Shown piece by piece: positions 8,904-18,707 of a stretch of DNA of 64,000 nt. Positions within the stretch are counted from its first letter, which is position 1; each line of letters starts with the position of its first letter. Location: contig NZ_CP061171.1 in the NCBI RefSeq assembly GCF_014692875.1, positions 1,798,001 through 1,862,000 on the forward strand. The letters are read 5' to 3'. A program made the translations under genes and the position numbers. The DNA comes from Pedobacter riviphilus (GTDB taxonomy: Bacteria > Bacteroidota > Bacteroidia > Sphingobacteriales > Sphingobacteriaceae). The notes beneath the pieces were generated by a model that worked only from the letters and a program-made list of their open reading frames with translations, was not told the DNA's origin and did no database searches.

Positions 8904-10520
8904 TTAATTCGTTTTCTTTTTCGCAAACTCCATTGCAGCGGCGACAAATTTAACAAAAAGTGGGTGAGGATTAGCAACTGTTGATTTTAATTCTGGGTGA
9001 AACTGTCCGCCAACGAAAAATGGATGATTTTTAAGCTCCACAATTTCAACTAAATTGGTTTGTGGATTCATACCCGACGCAATCATTCCTGCCTCTTCGT
9101 ATTGCTTTAAATAAGCATTGTTAAATTCGTAACGGTGACGGTGGCGTTCATTAATATGCGATTTGCCATAAATAGAAAAGGCTTTTGTTCCTTTTTTAAT
9201 ATCGCAAGGATAAGAGCCCAAACGCATTGTTCCACCTTTGTTGGTTATTTTTTTCTGCTCTTCCATCATATTGATTACCGGATTTGCCGAATTTTCTTCA
9301 ATTTCTGTAGTGTGTGCATCTTTTAAACCTAAAACGTTACGTCCGAATTCGATAACAGCACATTGCATACCCAGGCAGATTCCGAAGAAAGGAACATTGT
9401 TCTCGCGAACGTATTTTATGGCATCAATTTTACCTTCAATACCGCGGCTACCAAAACCTGGTGCAACTAAAACACCTTGTAAATGGCCTAGTTTCTCTTT
9501 TACGTTATCAGGGAAAATACCTTCAGAGTGGATATATTCTACCTTAACCTTACATTCATTTTTCGAACCTGCGTGTACAAAAGATTCGATAATTGATTTA
9601 TAAGCATCTGGCAACTCTACATATTTACCAATCAAGCCAATTCTTACTTCTGCCGTAGGATTTTTTAAACGGCCTAAGAAATCTTTCCAGCTTTCCATAT
9701 CCGGATCGTTTTTGGTAGGCAGTTTTAATTTCGATAAAACAGTTTTATCCAATTGTTCTTTTAACATCAACAATGGCACATCATAAATAGTAGATGCATC
9801 CATCGATTCGACTACCGCATTGATGTTAACGTTACAAAATAATGCAATTTTTTTTCTTAAGTCGGCGCTTAGGTGGTGTTCGGTACGGCAAACCAAAATA
9901 TCTGGTTGTATTCCGTATTCCAATAAAGCTTTAACAGAGTGTTGTGTTGGTTTGGTTTTTAATTCACCTGCAGCGGCTAAATAAGGAACCAGGGTTAAAT
10001 GGATTACAATAGCATTGGTGCTACCTTCTTCCCATTTAAACTGACGAACAGCTTCGATAAATGGTAAAGATTCAATATCGCCAACTGTTCCTCCAAGTTC
10101 GGTAATCACAATATCGTATTCACCACTATCACCTAAAATACGCATGTTGCGTTTAATCTCATCGGTAATATGTGGAACAACCTGTACTGTTTTACCTAAA
10201 TATTCACCTTTACGTTCTTTGTTAATTACGTTTTGGTAAATACGGCCGGTAGTAATGTTATTTGCCTGCGAAGTTGGAACGTTAAGGAAACGCTCATAAT
10301 GACCAAGATCCAAGTCGGTTTCAGCACCATCTTCAGTTACAAAACATTCGCCATGCTCGTATGGGTTTAAAGTTCCTGGATCGATATTAATGTACGGATC
10401 GAATTTTTGAATGGTTACACGGTAGCCACGTGCCTGTAAAAGTTTAGCTAAAGATGCGGAAATGATGCCCTTACCTAAAGAGGAAGTTACACCGCCCGTA
10501 ACAAAAATATACTTTGTCAT
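8904..10520 (-). CDS. pyrG: CTP synthase (glutamine hydrolysing)
   Basis: This 538-residue enzyme makes CTP from UTP, ATP and glutamine. The N-terminal synthetase domain begins with [16 protein letters not shown] and includes [18 protein letters not shown] and the GGTVGDIES motif. The C-terminal class I glutamine amidotransferase domain has the nucleophile in FFGICLGMQ and the FHPE motif near the end. Length is standard. A TACCTTTG box lies about 64 bases upstream. It is followed by yidC. Confidence 0.98.
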   Translation of the reverse strand: MTKYIFVTGGVTSSLGKGIISASLAKLLQARGYRVTIQKFDPYINIDPGTLNPYEHGECFVTEDGAETDLDLGHYERFLNVPTSQANNITTGRIYQNVINKERKGEYLGKTVQVVPHITDEIKRNMRILGDSGEYDIVITELGGTVGDIESLPFIEAVRQFKWEEGSTNAIVIHLTLVPYLAAAGELKTKPTQHSVKALLEYGIQPDILVCRTEHHLSADLRKKIALFCNVNINAVVESMDASTIYDVPLLMLKEQLDKTVLSKLKLPTKNDPDMESWKDFLGRLKNPTAEVRIGLIGKYVELPDAYKSIIESFVHAGSKNECKVKVEYIHSEGIFPDNVKEKLGHLQGVLVAPGFGSRGIEGKIDAIKYVRENNVPFFGICLGMQCAVIEFGRNVLGLKDAHTTEIEENSANPVINMMEEQKKITNKGGTMRLGSYPCDIKKGTKAFSIYGKSHINERHRHRYEFNNAYLKQYEEAGMIASGMNPQTNLVEIVELKNHPFFVGGQFHPELKSTVANPHPLFVKFVAAAMEFAKKKTN

Positions 10521-10583
10521 GATTGATAATTTGTGAAATTAACCAAGCTTTTTAGACCTGTTTAATTGTTTTTGTACGGGATA

Positions 10584-10591
10584 CAAAGGTA
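10584..10591 (-). promoter_or_regulatory. -7 promoter element upstream of pyrG
   Basis: On the minus strand the sequence is TACCTTTG, an exact match to TAnnTTTG. Transcription would start near 10577, giving a leader of about 57 bases before the pyrG ATG. No clear -33 TTG was found at the usual spacing. Confidence 0.55.
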
Positions 10592-10682
10592 CAAAAAATT
10601 ATCGCTCGTTTAGATACTTGCCAGAATATTTTTTAATTGTATTATATCTCTGATATTGAATATTTTAAGGAGAAATGTTGGT

Positions 10683-11444
10683 TTAAAGTATCAGCGTGTA
10701 AAGTTCTTTTTTAATATCTTCTATCTTTCTGGGATTCTTTTTATCATCGTAACGCGTATAAAGGTCGAGCATTTTCTTGAAATCTTTTTCCGTATCGGTT
10801 CTCTTTCCCTTTGCTGGTGGCGTGATGGCTAAGATCGGAACATTCTTCGCTTCAACCTTGGTTGCAAACCAGGTAGTGCTGTAGCGTGGTATAGCCAAAC
10901 CCAATATCATTCCCGGTAAACCGGTAAATCCCTCCGGACCACCTTTTAATAAAATTTCATCGGTGTAAAAGGCCACTACAGTAACAGAATCGTTTATTAC
11001 GGCTGTTGCTTTACGGCATTCGTAACCTGCAATTTGGCGCACATCATTCATAATTTTCCAATGGAGATAGGGGATAGTGTCTTTTAAAATAAAATCTTCA
11101 CCCCTTATTGGTTTTCTGATTACCCTTGTTTTTTTGCTAAAGTCTGTATACAGTTCATTCGTATTCTCACCGGCAATAAAGAAGAAATTATTGTCGTTTA
11201 AGGTTTCCTTCGGTTTAATTTTGTAAATGGAGCTACTGTCGTTAAAACTATAATCCCAATTGGAAATCCTGTATTTGCTCATTTTATCCCTGGCATCGTC
11301 TGATATCCAGGTGTTAGATGCCAATTGCTGCTTTTGATTGATCTTTTTTTCGAAAGTTATTTTAGCACTTTTGATGAAAACAGTTTGCGCTTTAATCATT
11401 GTAACTGCAAATAACAGCATCATTGTTAATCCTAAATGTTTCAT
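10683..11444 (-). CDS. GLPGLI-family secreted protein
   Basis: This 253-residue protein has a signal peptide (LTMMLLFAVTMIKAQ) and the family signature in GGPEGFTGLPGMILGLAIP near residue 180. The GLPGLI family is common in Bacteroidota and its molecular function is not known. It follows the outer-membrane receptor gene by six bases, an arrangement often seen for this family, so the two products probably work together in the envelope. Confidence 0.9.
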   Translation of the reverse strand: MKHLGLTMMLLFAVTMIKAQTVFIKSAKITFEKKINQKQQLASNTWISDDARDKMSKYRISNWDYSFNDSSSIYKIKPKETLNDNNFFFIAGENTNELYTDFSKKTRVIRKPIRGEDFILKDTIPYLHWKIMNDVRQIAGYECRKATAVINDSVTVVAFYTDEILLKGGPEGFTGLPGMILGLAIPRYSTTWFATKVEAKNVPILAITPPAKGKRTDTEKDFKKMLDLYTRYDDKKNPRKIEDIKKELYTLIL

Positions 11445-11450
11445 CTTCAG

Positions 11451-14228
11451 TTATTTTTTGTCTTGTTTAATGAAATTTCCGGTTAAATTATAGGTAAGCC
11501 CGATTAGAACATATCGTGGTATAAAGGTATTGGTGTATTCGCTAATATTATTGCCGCCAACATAACGGTTATAGCCATTTTTTTCGGCCAAAATATCAGA
11601 AATTGATACTTTCAGTTCTAATTCTTGCGCTTTAAGCATCTTTTTTGATAAATAAGCATTCCATATTGCAATGTTTACAGGCCTGCTAAAAGAAGCGTTG
11701 GCAGGCTGGTACGATAATGATATGGAGGTATTAAATTCGGTATTATAAGGGAGTTCTATATTGCCAGAAATATCATGGTTGTGATAAAAGTTTTTGCCAT
11801 TATTAATAGAACCGATTGATGATTGACTATTTGAAAAAGTAATTGATGGATTATACTGTACCTGAACTTTATTGCCATAATAGCTAAATCGGGGTCGTAT
11901 ATTAATGCTATTGTTTACATTTTCATTCAGTTTATTGTTTAAAATAGAAACCGAGGTAGAATGATTAAAATTGGCATTTAAACCTGCATTAAAATGGACT
12001 TTGCTAAAACTTTTATTAAAACTCGCACCTGCGTAAAAACTGTTATTACCATTTAAATTGACATAACTACTAGTGGTTTTGTTTACCTCATCTACCGTTC
12101 TCACACTCACAACAGCATTTTTGGTAAAGCTATAACCTCCGTAAAGATAGGCGTACATCTGCGATTTTTGCTGATAGATGTTAAAATTAAAGCCAAAATT
12201 ATTGTTGAACGATGGTTTTAAGTTTGGATTACCTTTTATTTCGTAAAGCGGATTGTTTATTTGCCTTATAGGCTGAAGTTGATCTAAGCTAGGCTGTCGG
12301 GTATTTCCGTTATAGTTTAACGATACGCTTGTACTTTTACCAAGTTTATAGTTAAAGTTGCTCTGCGGTGCCCAGTTTAAATAGTCTCTTTTGAATTTAT
12401 TGTTACGGTCTAAATCATTAAGTTCGAAAATGGTTTGTGTGGCTTCTGCACCGCCAGATAAGGTGAATTTTTTTGCCCTATATTGTAATACCACCTTGCC
12501 AATATTCGAAAAATTGTTGAAATCGAAATTATTACTTAGCGAATCAACCCGTTTGTTGTTCAATGATTTATCGAATACTAATTTATGGCTATTTGAGCTT
12601 ACCGTTTTAAAACTATAGGCGGTTTGTAATGAAAATTGTTTTCCCAGTGGTTCAGTATAGGCTATTCTTGTGCCAAGAGAACTTTCACTACCCGAATTAT
12701 CGTTCAGAAAGTTCTGATTAACAGTTCTATTGATTGTGCCATTCCCATCATAATAATTGGTTACACTTAAGCTGGTGCCCAAGCTGGTGCTATTTTTCGT
12801 TTCAGGCTGTAAATCAATGGAAAGTGTTCTTCCTTTTTTTACGAATTTTTTGGAGTAATTAATATTGCCGTTAAATAGGTTATTGTCGCCATTGTTATCA
12901 TTAGATTGATTACTATTATTTACAAATATCCCCTCACCATTTTTAGTTTCATTTGTACTTATATATTGGCTACTGTTTTTACGTTTACTGCCTGCAAATG
13001 AAATTTTCAAAGTTGAAAGTGAATCTAATTTAATATCAACACTTCCTTTTAAACTCTGTCCGGTATTCCGGGTTTCACTGTTTGAGTTACTTTCGCTAAA
13101 GAAATTTGTTCCGTTTGGCAGTAGCGACTGGTTTTTCGATGTTGTGCGGTCTAATATGTCTCTGTCACTGCCTTTATAATTAAGTTTTAAACCGATTTTA
13201 TTTTCGTTCCACTTGTTAGAAAAATGTGCCCCATATCCAGTTACGTCAGGTAGCCCGCTCGATGGTGAAAAATCGTCCTCATCACGGCTGCCGCCATAAC
13301 TGATCATCACGGTACTGCCATCATCGCCAACTTCAATTACATCATAATCATTGCCTTTTAGCTTGCTCATGGCAGCACTTGCCTTCGAATCCTGATTGGT
13401 GTTGGAATTGGATCCAAATACAGCGGTTTTTAATTTGTTCTTATAAATACCTGCCATGCCGCCAATGTTTTTATAGTGTTTAAGGTCGCTATTGGCATCC
13501 AGCGTGCTGAGGTAACCATTTTTGGCATTTTCCTTGAGCTTGATGTTCATAACCTTTTCCTTGGCTTCGCCCTCTTTAATGCCCGATAGTTCTTCTGTCT
13601 TTGTTTTTTTATCGTAAATCTGAACTTCGCTAACCGCATTGGCTTTCAGGTATTTTTGAGCTAGAAGCGGGTCGTCGCCAAAAAATTCCTCACCATCAAC
13701 CAAAAGTGTATTTACATCTTTTCCTCCGGCTTTTATTGCACCATCTTTATCAACCTCAACTCCAGGCAAACGTCTTAGCAAATCCTGGAGGTTCGCATGT
13801 GGTTTAACGGCAAAGCTATCTGCCTGGTAGGTAATGGTATCGCCTTTTATACTAATGGCTTGTTTTTGGGCTTTAATTACAACTTCATTCAAAAGAGTGG
13901 CTTTACTGTCCATCGCAATATGACCGAGGTTAAATTTTGATGAATCAGATAGTTGGATATCTCTGATATAATCGGCCATTTTTGGAAAAGTAACCACTAG
14001 GGTGTAATTGCCCTTTTTTAAATTCGATAGCTCAAATGCACCATTAGCTTTTGCGCGGGTATCTTTTACTAAGATAGAATCTTTACTCCTAATGAGCAGG
14101 ATAGTGCTGTTTTGTAATTTGGTTTTCTCAACGGTATCTACCACAACGCCTTTTATACTTGCGTTTTGCGCCAGGACAGGGAAAAATAGCAATGAAAAAA
14201 TAAGAGCCGAGAAAAGTTGTTTGAGCAT
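11451..14228 (-). CDS. TonB-dependent receptor-like outer-membrane beta-barrel protein with N-terminal carboxypeptidase-like domain
   Basis: This 925-residue protein starts with a signal peptide (LFSALIFSLLFFPVLAQ). A carboxypeptidase-regulatory-like beta-sandwich follows (about residues 22-110), then a plug-like region (KPHANLQDLLRRLPGVEVDKDG, then DGEEFFGDDPLLAQKYL), then a long Asn/Ser-rich beta-barrel of the OMP_b-brl_3 type. It is shorter than SusC proteins and has no SusD partner. The GLPGLI gene follows immediately. The transported substrate is unknown. Confidence 0.9.
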   Translation of the reverse strand: MLKQLFSALIFSLLFFPVLAQNASIKGVVVDTVEKTKLQNSTILLIRSKDSILVKDTRAKANGAFELSNLKKGNYTLVVTFPKMADYIRDIQLSDSSKFNLGHIAMDSKATLLNEVVIKAQKQAISIKGDTITYQADSFAVKPHANLQDLLRRLPGVEVDKDGAIKAGGKDVNTLLVDGEEFFGDDPLLAQKYLKANAVSEVQIYDKKTKTEELSGIKEGEAKEKVMNIKLKENAKNGYLSTLDANSDLKHYKNIGGMAGIYKNKLKTAVFGSNSNTNQDSKASAAMSKLKGNDYDVIEVGDDGSTVMISYGGSRDEDDFSPSSGLPDVTGYGAHFSNKWNENKIGLKLNYKGSDRDILDRTTSKNQSLLPNGTNFFSESNSNSETRNTGQSLKGSVDIKLDSLSTLKISFAGSKRKNSSQYISTNETKNGEGIFVNNSNQSNDNNGDNNLFNGNINYSKKFVKKGRTLSIDLQPETKNSTSLGTSLSVTNYYDGNGTINRTVNQNFLNDNSGSESSLGTRIAYTEPLGKQFSLQTAYSFKTVSSNSHKLVFDKSLNNKRVDSLSNNFDFNNFSNIGKVVLQYRAKKFTLSGGAEATQTIFELNDLDRNNKFKRDYLNWAPQSNFNYKLGKSTSVSLNYNGNTRQPSLDQLQPIRQINNPLYEIKGNPNLKPSFNNNFGFNFNIYQQKSQMYAYLYGGYSFTKNAVVSVRTVDEVNKTTSSYVNLNGNNSFYAGASFNKSFSKVHFNAGLNANFNHSTSVSILNNKLNENVNNSINIRPRFSYYGNKVQVQYNPSITFSNSQSSIGSINNGKNFYHNHDISGNIELPYNTEFNTSISLSYQPANASFSRPVNIAIWNAYLSKKMLKAQELELKVSISDILAEKNGYNRYVGGNNISEYTNTFIPRYVLIGLTYNLTGNFIKQDKK

Positions 14229-14456
14229 GTATGTTGTTGAAGAAGCGTTAATAAAATAATGTATTTGGTTAAGTGCCTGAAATTACAACTATTTATTTAG
14301 TTATTAAAAATAATTCAAAAATATTTTTTTCAAAAAGGACTATACTGCTGGATGTACAGAATATATCCTTAAAAAAGAAGAGGCGGGAGGAAGAAGTACA
14401 ATGATGTGTTTAATGAAAGTATTTTAGATTGATGTGCCTTACATCGGTGGCAGCAT

Positions 14457-14936
14457 TTATTTTGTTGCTGCTAAAATTAGTTTTTTAATCAGTACAATCT
14501 GTCCAAAATGGTAATAGCTATGTTCAATTACAGCTTCTATATTCCGCAGGTAAGTGCCATACTTTTCATTTACAAATACCTGATCAAATTTTTCATCTGG
14601 CATTTGTGCTACTTCATCGGCGAAAGCGGCCGAATTAGTCAAAAACTCTTCTAACAGTTTTTTCCAATCGGCTTCAGAATGTATAGGCGGAAGATCGAAA
14701 CTATATTGATCTTTAATTTCCAGCAGACCGCCATTAAATACATTTAAAATCCCCGACAAATAGTAATTGATGTGGTAGGTTAATGCAGCAATCGTATTTA
14801 AATCTCCTATTTGATGAATGGCCTGTTCCCAACTAATGTTTTCCAGTTGGTCTTTATAGTTGGTGTTGGCAATCCAATGCCCATTTAGAAAAAGCTCTCT
14901 TAAGCGCTTTGCAATTAAATCTGATCTTTTCATCAC
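14457..14936 (-). CDS. DinB-like (DUF1572-type) putative metal-dependent protein
   Basis: This 159-residue protein is a likely four-helix bundle with His residues in the DinB positions (LTYHINYYLSG near residue 54 and EHSYYHFGQIVLIKK near 140), which bind a divalent metal in this superfamily. DinB-like proteins often act as thiol-dependent transferases, but no substrate can be assigned. The gene is 19 bases downstream of the lipoprotein gene on the same strand and may share its transcript. Confidence 0.75.
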   Translation of the reverse strand: MMKRSDLIAKRLRELFLNGHWIANTNYKDQLENISWEQAIHQIGDLNTIAALTYHINYYLSGILNVFNGGLLEIKDQYSFDLPPIHSEADWKKLLEEFLTNSAAFADEVAQMPDEKFDQVFVNEKYGTYLRNIEAVIEHSYYHFGQIVLIKKLILAATK

Positions 14937-14955
14937 TAACTTTTAATCATTTAGA

Positions 14956-15504
14956 TTAGCAGCAATTATAGTAAATCTTCACTTTTTGTTCTTTTTCGCT
15001 CCAGGCAATGTAAATATTGTTTTCCTTTCCTAAACGATACTTAAAACCATTTAATCCTGATTTCTTTAATTCTTCGTAAAGGGCTTTATCGGGGGTGTAA
15101 TTATCAGCCTTATCCTCTGGCATTACCGCAGGCTCTAGAAAATTATCATCACTAAAAAAATCGTCGGCAATGGTTTTTAAGAAAATAATCTGGTCTTTTT
15201 CTTGTGAAAGATCAACATTTGGATCGGTACTGCCCAATAATTCGGTTCCTTTAATTTTGGTATTGTAAATCTCTTTTCCATCAGCATTTTTGATTGTGAA
15301 ATTCAATACCATTTCTTCGGGTTTTCGGCCGGTAAGTTCAATCTTAAAGGTGTCCAGACGTTTTAAATCTGAAAAAGATTTAGCGATGCGCTGGTTAACA
15401 TTTTTAAACTCAATAGTATTGGCTTCCTTTTTGTCGTTAGAATTACAGGCGGCAAGCGCTAATAAACAGATAACAGCGAAGAGCGATATATTTCTCATAT
15501 TCAA
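14956..15504 (-). CDS. Hypothetical lipoprotein
   Basis: This 182-residue protein has a lipoprotein signal: hydrophobic ISLFAVICLLAL and the lipobox LAAC (Cys20), followed by a short Asn/Asp/Lys linker. The mature part is acidic with a mixed alpha/beta pattern and ends in YYNCC. I do not recognise a domain. It would be anchored in the periplasm or outer membrane. It probably forms a two-gene unit with the DinB-like gene. Confidence 0.7.
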   Translation of the reverse strand: MNMRNISLFAVICLLALAACNSNDKKEANTIEFKNVNQRIAKSFSDLKRLDTFKIELTGRKPEEMVLNFTIKNADGKEIYNTKIKGTELLGSTDPNVDLSQEKDQIIFLKTIADDFFSDDNFLEPAVMPEDKADNYTPDKALYEELKKSGLNGFKYRLGKENNIYIAWSEKEQKVKIYYNCC

Positions 15505-15752
15505 AACTACAAATTTTATGTTTTAGTTCATGTCCATATTTTATGATATCCTTTTAAATTTAAAAGGAATACCCAATGGATAACCATAGTTGAAACCTTG
15601 TGAGAAGGGTAATGGAAAAAACTTGATCGTAAGTTAGGCTTCTAAAAAGTGGCAGGCGAACCAACACCGTATACACAATGTAATATTCAGATGGGGAATT
15701 GGCGATTAAATAGGTTAGCGGTTAGGGTTTAGCGTTTAACTAAATGAACTAA

Positions 15753-16508
15753 TTACTCCAATTTAAGTGCTTTAAGTAATTTATTCAGTTTTAATAAGTC
15801 TTCTGGTGTATCTATTGCAACTGTTTCTAAGTCAGTTACTTTTGTTTGGATGTAGAATCCATTTTCGATCCAGCGAAGCTGCTCTAAACTTTCTGCAATT
15901 TCTAAAGAAGATGGTGGTAATTTGGTAATGGCTTTTAAAGATTCTGTACGGTAACCATAAATTCCAATGTGCTTATAAAACTGGTGTTTTTCTGCCCATA
16001 CGCCTGGTTCGCCATTTCTGATAAAAGGAATTGGGCTACGACTAAAATACATGGCCCGGCCATTTACATCAATCACTACTTTGGGACTATTTGGATTGTA
16101 TATACTTTCTTGGCTTTGGATCGATTTGATTAATGTTGCCAATTGTACTTTTTCTTCGGTAAAGCAGCTTGCCAATAACTCAATCTGTGCAGGTTCGATA
16201 AAAGGTTCATCACCTTGGATGTTGATTACAATGTCGTACCCCGTTAAAGTTTCAATCACTTCAGCGCATCTGTCTGTCCCACTTTGATGATTAGAAGAGG
16301 TAAAGATAAATTCTCCACCAAACCTTTTTACTTCATCCGCTATCCGTACATCATCGGTGGCAATTACCACTTTTGATAAACTTTCGGCTTTCGATGCCTG
16401 TTCGTAAACCCTTTGGATCATACTTTTTCCTGCAATATCCACCAAAGGCTTTCCCGGAAAGCGGGTAGAGGCATAACGAGCAGGAATAATTCCGATAATT
16501 TTAGACAT
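15753..16508 (-). CDS. kdsB: 3-deoxy-manno-octulosonate cytidylyltransferase (CMP-KDO synthetase)
   Basis: This 251-residue enzyme activates KDO with CTP for lipopolysaccharide core synthesis. Family motifs are visible: IIPARYASTRFPGKPL at the start, VVIATDD, the NIQGDEPFI motif near residue 96, and KHIGIYGYR near 185. Length is normal. It lies one base after the DUF5808 gene and in the same run as the deoxynucleoside kinase, so the three are likely co-transcribed. Lipid A/KDO synthesis fits a Gram-negative Bacteroidota cell. Confidence 0.96.
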   Translation of the reverse strand: MSKIIGIIPARYASTRFPGKPLVDIAGKSMIQRVYEQASKAESLSKVVIATDDVRIADEVKRFGGEFIFTSSNHQSGTDRCAEVIETLTGYDIVINIQGDEPFIEPAQIELLASCFTEEKVQLATLIKSIQSQESIYNPNSPKVVIDVNGRAMYFSRSPIPFIRNGEPGVWAEKHQFYKHIGIYGYRTESLKAITKLPPSSLEIAESLEQLRWIENGFYIQTKVTDLETVAIDTPEDLLKLNKLLKALKLE

Positions 16509-16509
16509 A

Positions 16510-16710
16510 CTATTTATTTAAGGTTCTCAATAAGACAACCGCACCAATAATAAGTGCCATAACTATATAAGAAATTGGATGAGCAAAGTTAAATGTCCAA
16601 CCCAAAATTTTATTGCGTTTCGGAACTAAAACCCTGGAATCTGATTTATTGAAATAAATAATTCCCCATTTCCAGTTTAAAGGGTTTTCGTGCTGAAAAT
16701 CTTTGCCCAT
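16510..16710 (-). CDS. Small DUF5808-domain membrane protein
   Basis: This 66-residue protein has the DUF5808 pattern WKWGIIYFNKSDSRVLVPKR followed by GWTFNFAHP, then one C-terminal membrane segment (ISYIVMALIIGAVVLLRTL). Function is unknown. It is tightly packed between the deoxynucleoside kinase (14-base gap) and kdsB (one-base gap), which supports it being a real translated gene. Confidence 0.8.
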   Translation of the reverse strand: MGKDFQHENPLNWKWGIIYFNKSDSRVLVPKRNKILGWTFNFAHPISYIVMALIIGAVVLLRTLNK

Positions 16711-16724
16711 CTTATTCGTTCAAG

Positions 16725-17339
16725 TTAAAATAAACCGTTAATCTCTGCTTCTATAGATTGAATTACGGTACCTAAATCCTCGGGGTTGTTGGTGAAATCT
16801 AATTTATCTTTATCCAAAATCAATAATTTACCCAGGTTATATCCTTTAATCCAGGCTTCATATTTTTCGTTCAGTTTAGAGAGGTAATCGATACGGATAC
16901 CCGCTTCATACTCACGGCCACGGCGCTGGATATTATTAACCAACGTAGGTACCGAAGCACGCAGGTAAACCAATAAATCGGGCGGTTTAATAAAAGAGGT
17001 GATATTATCAAAAATAGCCCTGTAATTATCATGATCGCGGGTGGTCATTAAAGCCATATCGTGCAGGTTTTCTGCAAAAATATGCGCATCCTCATAAATG
17101 GTCCTATCCTGGATCACGTTACGCTTATTTACTTCAATATCAGTAATTTGCTGAAAACGGCTGTTCAGGAAATAAATCTGAAGGTTAAAGCTCCAGCGTT
17201 TCATGTCGCTGTAAAAATCTTCAAGGTAGGGGTTATTGTCCACAGCCTCGTATAAAGCTTCCCATCCATAATTTTTGGCCAATAAACCTGTTAAGGTGGT
17301 TTTACCGGCACCTATATTTCCTACAATTGCTATGTGCAT
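16725..17339 (-). CDS. Deoxynucleoside kinase
   Basis: This 204-residue kinase phosphorylates deoxynucleosides (deoxyadenosine/deoxyguanosine type) for dNTP salvage. It has a P-loop (GNIGAGKTTL, residues 7-16), the catalytic Glu in the ALYEAVDNNPYLEDFY region, the DRTIYEDAHIFA motif near residue 77 and a lid region RRGREYEAGI. Length matches bacterial dNKs. It begins the operon with the DUF5808 gene and kdsB; the upstream DNA is a word-like repeat. Confidence 0.92.
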   Translation of the reverse strand: MHIAIVGNIGAGKTTLTGLLAKNYGWEALYEAVDNNPYLEDFYSDMKRWSFNLQIYFLNSRFQQITDIEVNKRNVIQDRTIYEDAHIFAENLHDMALMTTRDHDNYRAIFDNITSFIKPPDLLVYLRASVPTLVNNIQRRGREYEAGIRIDYLSKLNEKYEAWIKGYNLGKLLILDKDKLDFTNNPEDLGTVIQSIEAEINGLF

Positions 17340-17344
17340 CTTCT

Positions 17345-17437
17345 TTAGCTATGAGATGTGAGATTGGAGATGTGAGATAGGAGATCGAGAAATCATCTCA
17401 AATCTATTGTCTCATATCTGGTTTCTCAAATCTATTA
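17345..17437. repeat. Word-like inverted repeat between trpS and the deoxynucleoside kinase
   Basis: The left arm has two near copies of GAGATGTGAGAT (about 17350 and 17368). The right arm (17394-17437) has three copies of the complementary theme (TCTCAAATCT, TCTCATATCT, TCTCAAATCT). The organisation is like the element at 3685-3899 but the words differ. Non-coding; it fills the whole gap between the two genes. Confidence 0.6.
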
Positions 17438-17443
17438 AAATTA

Positions 17444-18442
17444 TTAAAAACTTTTAAATCCGATTAAACTGCGAACTTCTCTGATGGTTTTTTGCGCGCT
17501 TTCGCGTGCCTTTAGTGCACCATGTTTAGCTACTTGCCTTAAATAAGCATCATCTTTAGCGATATCCAAAATACGCTCGCGCATAGGTGCAGTTGTAATA
17601 ATCATATCTTCTGCCAGTTGTTTTTTGAAATCGCCATAACGGATCTGCATTTTGCTATACAAATCTTCAAAATGTGCAAGTGTATCAGCACTTGATACGA
17701 CTTTCATTAAATCGAAAAGATTCTGGATCGGTTCAGGCTTCGGTTGGTTTTCTTCCGTTGGGCCGCCGTCACTAACCGCTTTCATTACTTTTTTACGAAT
17801 GGTTTCAGGATCATCAGACAGGTAAACAGCATTGGCTTCGCCTTCTGATTTGCCCATTTTACCTTTACCATCTAAACCAGGTACTTTAACCAATTTGTCT
17901 GAGTAGCTAAATGCGTATGGTTCTGGGAAATACTCTGTATTGTATAACCTGTTAAAACGGTTTCCGAAAGTACGGGCCATTTCTAAATGTTGCTCCTGAT
18001 CTTTTCCAACAGGTACTTTGGTCGCTTTATGGATTAAAATATCGGCAGCCATTAATACTGGGTAGGTTAATAAACCTGCATTTACGTTATCAGGGTTGGC
18101 ACGTACTTTATCTTTAAAAGAAGTACTACGTTCCAATTCACCCATGTAAGCATTCATATTTAGGTATAAATATAGCTCCGCAATTTCGGGAACGTCGCTT
18201 TGTATATAAATGGTGCTGTTTTCTGGATCAATTCCACTAGCCAGATATTCAACCAGAACATGTTTAATATTTCCATGTAAATCGGCTGGAGTAGGATGTG
18301 TAGTTAAGGAGTGTAAATCGGCGATAAAAAAGTAACAATTATAGTCGTTCTGCATTTGAACGAAATTTTTAACTGCACCATAATAATTACCCAAATGTAA
18401 TTTTCCTGTTGAGCGAATGCCGCTCACCACTGTTTCTTTCAT
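17444..18442 (-). CDS. trpS: Tryptophanyl-tRNA synthetase
   Basis: This 332-residue class I synthetase charges tRNA-Trp. The HIGH-type signature appears as STGKLHLGNYYGA (residues 11-23) and the KMSKS-type loop as GKMGKSEG near residue 197. The tryptophan-binding region (FIADLHSLT, and MAADIL) is intact. Length is standard. It is divergent from the acyltransferase gene, with 265 bases between the chosen starts. Confidence 0.97.
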   Translation of the reverse strand: MKETVVSGIRSTGKLHLGNYYGAVKNFVQMQNDYNCYFFIADLHSLTTHPTPADLHGNIKHVLVEYLASGIDPENSTIYIQSDVPEIAELYLYLNMNAYMGELERSTSFKDKVRANPDNVNAGLLTYPVLMAADILIHKATKVPVGKDQEQHLEMARTFGNRFNRLYNTEYFPEPYAFSYSDKLVKVPGLDGKGKMGKSEGEANAVYLSDDPETIRKKVMKAVSDGGPTEENQPKPEPIQNLFDLMKVVSSADTLAHFEDLYSKMQIRYGDFKKQLAEDMIITTAPMRERILDIAKDDAYLRQVAKHGALKARESAQKTIREVRSLIGFKSF

Positions 18443-18598
18443 AATGCCACGAAATTAAAAATAAAATACAAGCAAATCATAAATCGCTTCAATTTTAATG
18501 GTAAGATTTTTTTTGTGACCATTGTCTTATCAGGAGTTGTATCCAGCGATCGTTTGCTTAACCGAAGCAAAGTGGAGTGATCTATTACAGTGACTCCC

Positions 18599-18624
18599 TT
18601 GGTGTCGGTTGTCTCACCGACCAA
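18599..18624. repeat. Hairpin with TTGGTGTC...CACCGACCA ends, also found near 25625
   Basis: TTGGT pairs with ACCAA and CGGT with ACCG, with a two-base bulge and a six-base loop. An inverted sequence with the same ends (TTGGTGTC and CACCGACCA) lies at about 25628-25650. This suggests a small dispersed palindrome rather than a gene-specific signal. It sits between trpS and the acyltransferase gene. Confidence 0.4.
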
Positions 18625-18692
18625 TAAAAGCTTTAGACTGCGTAATCTTATGGCCCAATGCAATCAGTTGTTTGAAATATCAAACTATTTTA

Positions 18693-18700
18693 TATTTTTG
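18693..18700 (+). promoter_or_regulatory. -7 promoter element just before the acyltransferase gene
   Basis: TATTTTTG matches TAnnTTTG exactly. TTTG at 18671-18674 is a fair -33 candidate at an 18-base gap. The ATG at 18708 is only seven bases further on, so the transcript would be nearly leaderless. The placement also argues for that ATG over the upstream in-frame one at 18609. Confidence 0.5.
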
Positions 18701-18707
18701 GTTATCT

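Noticed and set aside
18439..18663. 74-residue minus-strand ORF overlapping the trpS start and the acyltransferase upstream region
   Set aside because: It has no recognisable domain, would overlap trpS by four bases and cover the promoter region, and part of it comes from a palindromic repeat.
18609..18707. N-terminal extension of the acyltransferase
   Set aside because: The extra residues do not fit the family and a promoter box lies inside the extension just before the ATG at 18708.
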